Assembly (NCBI GenBank): GCA_023459095.1
Contig: JAEWVQ010000147.1
Location: 1-15,364 of the forward strand
Direction of reading: 5' to 3'
Length of the DNA: 15,364 bases
Origin: Pseudomonadota bacterium
GTDB taxonomy: Bacteria; Pseudomonadota; Gammaproteobacteria; Burkholderiales; Rhodocyclaceae
Shown here: positions 1 to 5,714 of the stretch, piece after piece
Layout of the letters: the number at the start of each line of letters is the position of its first letter
Numbering within the stretch: position 1 is the stretch's first letter
Notes under the pieces: generated by a model
The model's database searches: none
What the model saw: only the letters and a program-made list of their open reading frames with translations
What the model was told of the DNA's origin: nothing
Position numbers and translations under genes: made by a program

Positions 1-1332
1 CAACTCGCCCACCAGGCCATGCACGACCCGCTCACCGGCCTGCCCAACCGCCGCGCCTTCGAGCAGGCGCTCGACGACATGGTCAGCGCCTCCCGTCAGG
101 CGGCCACCCACGGTGCCTTGTGCTTCATCGATCTCGACCGCTTCAAGATCGTCAATGACACCTGCGGCCACGCCGCGGGTGACGAGTTGCTGCGCCGGAT
201 CACCCGCCTGATCATGCAGCGCGTGCGCGCCGAGGACATGCTGTGCCGCGTCGGCGGCGACGAGTTCGCGCTCATCCTGCGCGAATGCAGCGCCATCGAC
301 GCCCACCGCATCGCCAGCGAACTGCGCGAAACCGTCGCCACCTTCCGCTTCAGTTGGGAAGGGCGCCGCTTCACGGTCGGCGCCAGCATCGGCCTGGTGC
401 AGATCGACGGCAGCATGAACAGCGCCTCCGACATCCTCGTTGCTGCCGACCTCGCCTGCTACGCGGCCAAGAAGAGCGGACGCAATCGCGTGGTCGAGCA
501 TCATCGCGCCGACACCCACGACCGCCGCCGCGGCGATGCCGGCGCCGCCCTGCCGCATGCCGATCCGGCCCCGCCCGGCCATGGCCTCAAGCTCCACGGC
601 CAGCCCATCCTCCCGCTCGCCCCCGCCGCCGGGGGCGGCTGGATCGAGGTCCTGCTGCGCGGCGAAGATGCGCACGGCGGCATGCGCAGCGCACACGAAG
701 TGCTGACCCAGGCCGGGCACGGCGACGCCGCGGTCGAACTCGATCTGTGGGTCGCGGACACAGTGTGCGCGCTGCTCGCCGCCCGCCGTGCAGCGGGCGC
801 CGCCCCCGGGCGCTACGGACTCAACCTCGGGCGCGCCACGGTACTCGCCGGCGAGCGTTACGTCGACGCCATAGGCGCCCGGCTGAGCGCGCTGGGCCTG
901 CACCCCGAACTCGTCGTCCTCGAGTTTCCGGCGACGGTCGCCGAGCAGCTCCCCGACGAAGCTGGCCGCCTGGTCGCCCGCGCCCACGCCGCGGGCCTGC
1001 GCGTCGCCCTTGAACGCCTGGAAGGCAGCGCCGCCGGACTGCTCAGGGAGCTGCGTCCGGATTACGTCAAGATCAGCTTCAAACACCTCGTCGAAACCTA
1101 CGGCATCGAGGCCGGGTGCACGCTGGCCCAGGCCCTGTGTGCGATGGCCTCGGCGCTGTCGATCGAGACCGTGGCCTCCGAGGTCGAGGACATCACCTTC
1201 CGCGACGCACTCCCCGACTACGGCTTTCATTACGCCCAAGGCTATATCGTCGCGCCGCTCGCCGCCCTCGAGGACATGCACGAGGACTCCCCCTGCGCCG
1301 AAGCGCCCGAGGCCGCCGCCGATCCGCGCTGA
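1..1332 (+). CDS. GGDEF diguanylate cyclase with degenerate EAL domain (5' partial)
   Basis: The reading frame is open from base 1, so the N-terminus and any sensor domain lie outside the window; 443 codons are visible. The first visible residues (QLAHQAMHDPLTGLPNR) are the classic entry to a GGDEF domain. The catalytic GGDEF motif is intact at 253-267, and an RxxD inhibitory site (RAED, 226-237) sits five residues before it, so c-di-GMP synthesis with product feedback is predicted. The following EAL-type domain is eroded: EAL reads EVL (646-654), the DDFGTG metal loop reads ERLEGS (1012-1029), and the ELTES-like strand reads LEFPAT. The lysine at 1069-1071 and the C-terminal QGY survive. I infer that phosphodiesterase activity is lost and that this domain is regulatory or vestigial. 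A hairpin follows the stop codon. Confidence 0.93.
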   Translation, partial: QLAHQAMHDPLTGLPNRRAFEQALDDMVSASRQAATHGALCFIDLDRFKIVNDTCGHAAGDELLRRITRLIMQRVRAEDMLCRVGGDEFALILRECSAIDAHRIASELRETVATFRFSWEGRRFTVGASIGLVQIDGSMNSASDILVAADLACYAAKKSGRNRVVEHHRADTHDRRRGDAGAALPHADPAPPGHGLKLHGQPILPLAPAAGGGWIEVLLRGEDAHGGMRSAHEVLTQAGHGDAAVELDLWVADTVCALLAARRAAGAAPGRYGLNLGRATVLAGERYVDAIGARLSALGLHPELVVLEFPATVAEQLPDEAGRLVARAHAAGLRVALERLEGSAAGLLRELRPDYVKISFKHLVETYGIEAGCTLAQALCAMASALSIETVASEVEDITFRDALPDYGFHYAQGYIVAPLAALEDMHEDSPCAEAPEAAADPR

Positions 1333-1360
1333 CGCCCGCGGCGCGGCAGTGGCACAGCCC

Positions 1361-1384
1361 GGCGCCACGTCAAAGCGTGGCGCC
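1361..1384 (+). terminator. GC-rich stem-loop after the GGDEF gene
   Basis: A perfect 9-bp inverted repeat (GGCGCCACG / CGTGGCGCC) encloses the 6-base loop TCAAAG, 29 bases after the GGDEF-EAL stop codon. No T tract follows, so it is not a textbook intrinsic terminator. Its position between two transcription units suggests termination or 3'-end protection. Confidence 0.55.
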
Positions 1385-1389
1385 CGTAG

Positions 1390-1395
1390 TAGACT
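1390..1395 (+). promoter_or_regulatory. -10-like element TAGACT
   Basis: TAGACT followed by GC-rich sequence lies 45 bases before the ATG at 1441, directly after the preceding hairpin. It resembles the TAGAAT elements at 3420 and 10301. No recognisable -35 box is present. Transcription starting near 1402 would give a leader of about 40 bases, which supports the ATG at 1441 over the TTG at 1402. Confidence 0.4.
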
Positions 1396-1440
1396 CCGCG
1401 CTTGAATCACTTTCCGCCCGCCACGCGGGTGCCGCACACC

Positions 1441-1989
1441 ATGCCCCTACTGCCCCAGCTCCGGGAAGGCGAACGCGCCGGCGACCTCGCCCGCCGTCGC
1501 GCCCGCTTCAATCTGCTGCTCTTCATCGCCGGCCTGGCGCTGTCGGTCTGGCTGTTCGGCGATCTCGCCGCGATCTGGGGGCACATCTTCCCGCTCGAAG
1601 GCGCCGCCTTCATGTTCGCCGCCACCGCGCTCGGCGCCGTGCTCGCCGTCGCCCCGCTCGCCGCCGCGGTCGGCTTCGTGCTGGCGATGTGGTTCGGCGT
1701 CGACAGCGTCTATCTGCCGCGCGCCCGTCCTTCGCCGCTGCTCGACCGCATCATCGTCGCCGCCGGCATGCTGGTGTGGTTCTCGCCGGTGCTGTTCGCG
1801 CTCGCCGCAGTGCTGCGTGCGCTCGCCGAAGGCCGCGTCCACTTCGTGCGCCCACCGCGCGACTACTTTCTCGCCACCGACCCCATCGCCTACTGGCAGG
1901 GCATCGGCTTCTGGCTGATCATGGCCGCGCTGTTCGGTTTCCTCGCCTGGCGCTACTGGCGCGGCAAGCTGCTGCGCGCCGCGGATTGA
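1441..1989 (+). CDS. small multi-pass membrane protein of unknown function
   Basis: This 182-residue protein has a basic N-terminus (LARRRARFN), then about four hydrophobic segments: LLLFIAGLALSVWLFG, FMFAATALGAVLAVAPLAAAVGFVLAMWFG, IIVAAGMLVWFSPVLFALAAVL and GFWLIMAALFGFLAWRYW. It ends in a short cytoplasmic-looking basic tail. I do not recognise a family or a catalytic motif. An in-frame TTG 13 codons upstream (1402) is possible, but it coincides with the predicted transcription start, so the ATG is preferred; no clear Shine-Dalgarno sequence is seen. The stop codon overlaps the TTG start of the MATE transporter gene by four bases (TTGA). The two are therefore almost certainly co-transcribed and translationally coupled, and the small protein may work alongside the transporter. 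Confidence 0.8.
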   Translation: MPLLPQLREGERAGDLARRRARFNLLLFIAGLALSVWLFGDLAAIWGHIFPLEGAAFMFAATALGAVLAVAPLAAAVGFVLAMWFGVDSVYLPRARPSPLLDRIIVAAGMLVWFSPVLFALAAVLRALAEGRVHFVRPPRDYFLATDPIAYWQGIGFWLIMAALFGFLAWRYWRGKLLRAAD

Positions 1990-3422
1990 CCCCGCCCGCC
2001 GCTGCCCGCACGTCCCTTCCCGCGGACGAACCCGGCGCACTCGCCTGCACCGCGATCGCCGGCCGCCTGCTGCATCACGCCTGGCCGGTGCTGATCGCGC
2101 AGATCCTGTCGATGGGAATGATGGTCGCCGACACCCTGATCGCCGGGCGCTACGGCACCACCGACCTCGCCGCGGTCGCGGTCGGCAGCGGCCTCTACAT
2201 CTCGGTGGTGATGCTGCTCGTCGGCATCCTGCAGGCCGTGGCACCGACCGTCGCCCACCACGTCGGCGCGGGGCGTAGCGAGGCCATCGCCCCGGCCCTG
2301 CAGCAAGGGCTCTGGCTGGCGCTGCTGCTCGCGGTACCGGGCACTCTGGTGCTCGCCTTCCCAACCCCCCTCCTCGACCTCGCCAAGGTGCCTTCCGACG
2401 TTGCCGCGAAGGCCGCCGATTACCTGGCGGCGACCGCGGCGGGGATGCCCGCAGCGCTGCTCTACCGCACCTTCTACGCCTTCAACAACGCAGTCGGACG
2501 GCCGCGGCCGCTGATGGTGATCAGCTTCATCGCCACCACCACCCACATCCCGCTGGCCTGGACGCTGGTGCACGGCGGCTTCGGCCTGGCGCCAGCCGGC
2601 GCCGCAGGCTGCGGCCAGTCCACCGCGATCATCAACTGGCTGGCCCTCGGCTGCGGCATCTTCCATCTCGTCCGCCACCCCGCCTACCGCCCCTACCGTC
2701 TGTTCGCGGCCTGGCAACGGCCGCGTGCGCGCGCCTTCGGCGAGATGCTGCGTCTGGGGCTGCCGATGGGGTTCTCGACCTTCATCGAGATCACCTCCTT
2801 CACCCTGATCGCGCTCTTCGTCGCCCGCCTCGGCGCCGAAGCGGTGGCCGGGCACCGCGTGGTCGCCAACCTCGCCGCACTGATCTACATGGTGCCGCTG
2901 TCGATGTCGATCGCCACCCTGGTGCTGGTCGGCCAGGCCGTGGGGGCTGGCGACCACGCCCGCGCACGCGCCACAGTGCGCACCAGCCTGTGGCTGAGCA
3001 CCGCGCTCGCCGTGCTCATCGGCCTGGGCGTGTGGCTCGTGCGCGAACCGGTGCTGGCGCTGTCCTCGGACGATCCCGCGGTGCGCGCCCTCGCCCTCGG
3101 TCTGCTGATCTACATCTGCCTCTACCAGCTGTTCGATGCCGTGCAGACCGTTGCCGCCCACGCCCTGCGCGGCTACAAGGTCACGCTGCTGCCGATGGCG
3201 CTGCACACGCTGTGTTTCTGGGGGGTCGGCATGGGGCTCGGCTACTGGCTCAGCTTCCATGCGCCGTGGCGGGTGGCGGCGCCCAGCGTAGCTGGATTCT
3301 GGGAAGGCGGCGTGCTCGCCACCGTGCTCGCATCCGTGCTGTTCGGCGCCCTGTTGCGGCTGGTGATGCGGCGCAACGGGCACCGCGCGCAAGGCACGCT
3401 GCATGGCCAGACCGCAGGGTAG
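1986..3422 (+). CDS. MATE family efflux transporter (NorM/DinF-like)
   Basis: This 478-residue inner-membrane protein has the MATE length and about 12 hydrophobic segments. The opening HHAWPVLIAQILSMG followed by VADTLIAGRYG and LAAVAVGSGLYISV is the family's N-terminal signature. The two halves, roughly residues 20-240 and 250-460, show the usual internal repeat, with LRLGLPMGFSTFIEITSF opening the second half. MATE proteins export cationic drugs and other small molecules using H+ or Na+ gradients; the substrate here cannot be told. No ATG lies before the first membrane segment in this frame. The TTG at 1986, overlapping the upstream stop codon as TTGA, is the natural start; the same open frame continues upstream through unrelated DNA, so an ATG-only or longest-frame prediction would give a wrong N-terminus. 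The TAG stop is the first half of the TAGAAT element that probably drives the GH17 gene. Confidence 0.92.
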   Translation: MTPPAAARTSLPADEPGALACTAIAGRLLHHAWPVLIAQILSMGMMVADTLIAGRYGTTDLAAVAVGSGLYISVVMLLVGILQAVAPTVAHHVGAGRSEAIAPALQQGLWLALLLAVPGTLVLAFPTPLLDLAKVPSDVAAKAADYLAATAAGMPAALLYRTFYAFNNAVGRPRPLMVISFIATTTHIPLAWTLVHGGFGLAPAGAAGCGQSTAIINWLALGCGIFHLVRHPAYRPYRLFAAWQRPRARAFGEMLRLGLPMGFSTFIEITSFTLIALFVARLGAEAVAGHRVVANLAALIYMVPLSMSIATLVLVGQAVGAGDHARARATVRTSLWLSTALAVLIGLGVWLVREPVLALSSDDPAVRALALGLLIYICLYQLFDAVQTVAAHALRGYKVTLLPMALHTLCFWGVGMGLGYWLSFHAPWRVAAPSVAGFWEGGVLATVLASVLFGALLRLVMRRNGHRAQGTLHGQTAG

Positions 3423-3425
3423 AAT
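3420..3425 (+). promoter_or_regulatory. -10-like element TAGAAT overlapping the MATE stop codon
   Basis: TAGAAT followed by CCGCCCGCC lies 34 bases upstream of the GH17 ATG. Its first three bases are the MATE stop codon. It closely matches the nadC element at 10301, but no TG extension and no -35 box is visible here. Confidence 0.5.
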
Positions 3426-3453
3426 CCGCCCGCCCCAGCTTTCACCCCACGAC

Positions 3454-5088
3454 ATGCCCGCCTCCCGCTCTTCATCGCCGCCCATCCGCCGCACGCTCTG
3501 GCTCGCGCTCCTCGCCCTCCACCTCGTCGCCCTCGCCGGCCTCCTCGCCTGGGTGCTGGCGCAGACCCGCCCGCAGGCCATGCACGACCTGCATCTGGCC
3601 GACGGTGAGAAGCTGCGCTGCGTCTCCTACGCGCCCTTCCACAAGCCGGGGCAGACGCCGTTCGACCCGAACGCCTTCATCGCCCGCGAGCAGATCGCCG
3701 CCGATCTCGCCGCGCTGGCGAAAATCACCGGCTGCGTGCGGCTTTACTCCGTGGATCAGGGGTTGCACCAGGTACCCGAGATCGCGCGCGAGGTCGGTCT
3801 CAAGGTGCTGCTCGGCGCCTGGATCGGCTACGACCGGGCGAAGAACGCGGCGGAACTCGACCGCGCCATCGCCCTCGCCAACGACAATATCGACGTGGTC
3901 CGCGCACTCATCGTCGGCAACGAAGTGCTGCTGCGCCGCGAGCGCACCCCGGAGGAAATGCGTGAATTGATCGCCCACGCCAAGGCCAGGGTCCGCGTGC
4001 CGGTGACCTACGCCGACGTCTGGGAGTTCTGGACCCGCTACGACAGCCTCGCCGACAGCGTCGATTTCGTCACTGTGCACATCCTGCCGTTCTGGGAAGA
4101 CGAGCCCGTGGATATCGAGCTCGCCCTGAAGCACGTCGCCGACATCCGCAGCGAAGTCGTCCGCCACTTTGCCGGCAAGACCATCCTGATCGGCGAGACC
4201 GGCTGGCCCAGCCACGGCCGCCAGCGCGAGGAGTCGAAGCCGTCGCGGGTCAATCAGGCACGCTACGTGCGCGAGTTCGTGCATCAGGCGCACGCCGAGG
4301 GCTGGGACTACAACCTCATCGAGGCCATCGACCAGCCCTGGAAACGCCGGCTCGAAGGCACCGTGGGCGGCTACTGGGGCATGCTCGACGCCGACACCCT
4401 GCAGCCCAAGTTTCCGCTCGCCGGCGCGGTCGCCGAACGCGACAGCGCCCAACTGCCCCTGATCGCCGGTGGCGTCGGCGCCGCGCTCGCCCTCCTCGTC
4501 GGGCTGAGCGTGCCCGGCGGCCGCTGCGTCACGCGCCTGACCGCGCTCGCCGCGGTCGGCGCCTGCGGCGGGCTGATCGCCGCGTTGCATTGGGAACATG
4601 CCGTGGTCGCCTACCGCGACACCCTCGAGTGGAGCGTGCTCGGCGGCGTCGCGCTACTCGCCGCGCTCCTCCCCCTGGTGCTGGCGCGCTGGAACGGCAC
4701 CCCGCTGCCCGCTGCCGAAGCGGCCTGGCGCGCACTGCGGCACGGTGGCCACGACGCGGCGGCGCTGCTCGGCGTGCTGCGCGGCGTGCTGCTGTTCGCC
4801 GCCGCGGTCGCCGCCCTGCTGCTCTTCGTCGATTCGCGCTACCGCGATTTCCCCACCCTGCTCTACCTGCTGCCAGCGCTCATCCTCGGCGCACTGGGCT
4901 GGGTGGAGCGCGGCGGCGGTCGCGCCGAGCGCATATGCGCGGCGGTGATTGCGGTGTCGGTGATCGGGCGCTGGCTACCGGAGCCGGCCAACCCTCAGGC
5001 CGTCGGCTGGCTGCTGACCGGCCTCGGCCTTGCCCTGCCCATGCTGCGCTCCATCCCGCGGCCGGCTGAGCACGAGCAGCGCCAGTAA
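3454..5088 (+). CDS. membrane-anchored GH17 beta-1,3-glucan hydrolase/transglycosylase
   Basis: This protein has 544 residues. A signal-anchor segment (about residues 11-36, TLWLALLALHLVALAGLLAW) precedes a glycoside hydrolase family 17 domain at about residues 45-325. Family hallmarks are visible: acid/base Glu157 in LIVGNEVL, nucleophile Glu248 in LIGETGWPS, plus VHILPFW and EAIDQPWK. GH17 enzymes cleave or transfer beta-1,3-glucan, so a periplasmic catalytic domain is inferred. From about residue 335 the chain holds roughly seven hydrophobic segments and ends in a short basic tail. The domain is clearly paralogous to the GH17 part of the protein at 5715-8339, which also has EAIDQPWK, YWGM and the two Glu motifs, but no GT2 domain is attached here. 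The ATG at 3454 is chosen because the ATG at 3403 lies upstream of the probable -10 element. The last 114 bp overlap the convergent gene at 4975-5418. Confidence 0.88.
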   Translation: MPASRSSSPPIRRTLWLALLALHLVALAGLLAWVLAQTRPQAMHDLHLADGEKLRCVSYAPFHKPGQTPFDPNAFIAREQIAADLAALAKITGCVRLYSVDQGLHQVPEIAREVGLKVLLGAWIGYDRAKNAAELDRAIALANDNIDVVRALIVGNEVLLRRERTPEEMRELIAHAKARVRVPVTYADVWEFWTRYDSLADSVDFVTVHILPFWEDEPVDIELALKHVADIRSEVVRHFAGKTILIGETGWPSHGRQREESKPSRVNQARYVREFVHQAHAEGWDYNLIEAIDQPWKRRLEGTVGGYWGMLDADTLQPKFPLAGAVAERDSAQLPLIAGGVGAALALLVGLSVPGGRCVTRLTALAAVGACGGLIAALHWEHAVVAYRDTLEWSVLGGVALLAALLPLVLARWNGTPLPAAEAAWRALRHGGHDAAALLGVLRGVLLFAAAVAALLLFVDSRYRDFPTLLYLLPALILGALGWVERGGGRAERICAAVIAVSVIGRWLPEPANPQAVGWLLTGLGLALPMLRSIPRPAEHEQRQ

Positions 5089-5418
5089 AGCGCCAACCGC
5101 GGCGTAGTCGTAGCTGTACAGCACCAGACCGGCGATGCCGGCGAGCCAGCCCCACCAGGCCAGGCGGCGGCACGACAGCGCAAAGGCGAGCGCGCCGCAG
5201 GCGAGCGCGAACCAGCCCAGGCGCTGGTGCAGGAAGGATTGCACCAGCGCGGTCTTGAACCCGCACAGCCACAGCGAGGCCGATTCCGCACTGCAGTCGC
5301 GCGGCAGCACACCGGCTTCGAGCAGCCCGTAACGGATGCCGAGCACCGCGGCGAGCACCACGCCGCCCCAGAGGGCGATTCTGGCGGCACCGCATTCCTG
5401 CAAAACATTTCCGCTCAT
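4975..5418 (-). CDS. small membrane protein of unknown function
   Basis: This 147-residue protein starts MSGNVLQECGAARIALWGG and has about four hydrophobic stretches: IALWGGVVLAAVLGIRYGLL, LGWFALACGALAFALS, LAWWGWLAGIAGLVLY and VGALLALLVLS. A loop with two cysteines (DCSAESASLWLCGF) lies between the first and second stretches. A polar, Gln/Gly-rich tail of about 25 residues follows. The ATG at 5418 has an AAGGA ten bases upstream; longer frames starting at 5493 have no better ribosome site. The tail is encoded antisense to the last 114 bp of the GH17 gene, so the tail is the least certain part. I do not recognise a named family. Its place between two GH17 proteins suggests, but does not prove, a role in the same envelope glucan pathway. 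Confidence 0.72.
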   Translation of the reverse strand: MSGNVLQECGAARIALWGGVVLAAVLGIRYGLLEAGVLPRDCSAESASLWLCGFKTALVQSFLHQRLGWFALACGALAFALSCRRLAWWGWLAGIAGLVLYSYDYAAVGALLALLVLSRPRDGAQHGQGKAEAGQQPADGLRVGRLR

Positions 5419-5714
5419 TCCTGCTTTTTCCTTACAAATCAATCGACCACTCGGGGTCATACGTCCTGTTTCAAATCGTGCTGCAATGCCCACCCTAACA
5501 GCCTGAAATAACGCATAAAATGCCGGCTGAACGATGACTGGCGAAGGCTGCGGATTCTGTCACAGCGCGGCCGCAAGCAGTGGTTTTTGCGTTGCACAAC
5601 AAACCTGTAGTGGCATCCCTATCGCTCCGTCATGGCTGACGTCCCCCTGTGTGGCGCCAGGCCGGTTTCTTTACGACCGCTCCCAGTTCCCCTTTCCGAG
5701 TCCAGATTCCCCAG
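5419..5714. other. 296-bp intergenic leader between divergent genes
   Basis: This is the longest non-coding stretch in the window and is noticeably less GC-rich than its surroundings. It holds a -10-like TAAAAT at 5516 facing the GH17-GT2 gene, a T/G-rich patch around 5582-5600, and a pyrimidine-rich run (5679-5711) just before the ATG at 5715 with no Shine-Dalgarno sequence. If 5516 is the promoter, the mRNA leader is about 185 bases. I saw no strong hairpin or known riboswitch. Confidence 0.55.
5516..5521 (+). promoter_or_regulatory. -10-like element TAAAAT upstream of the GH17-GT2 gene
   Basis: CATAAAATGCCGGC matches the TA-N-AAT-plus-GC pattern seen before other genes here and is nearly identical to the fpr element at 9431. 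It lies about 194 bases before the ATG, so the transcript would carry a long leader. No -35 box was found. Confidence 0.35.

Noticed and set aside
1116..1985. Upstream extension of the MATE reading frame
   Set aside because: It is Arg/Pro-rich and crosses the GGDEF-EAL end, a hairpin and the small membrane gene out of frame; the MATE fold starts after 1986.
1953..3581. Open frame of 542 codons on the minus strand opposite the MATE gene
   Set aside because: It is Gln/His/Gly/Arg-rich with no recognisable domain and lies fully antisense to a clear membrane transporter.
5611..5626. Sigma-54-like site TGGCAT-N8-GC before the GH17-GT2 gene
   Set aside because: GG and GC have the correct 10-base spacing, but three of the conserved positions differ from TGGCACG-N4-TTGCW and no enhancer site or sigma-54 activator gene is nearby.
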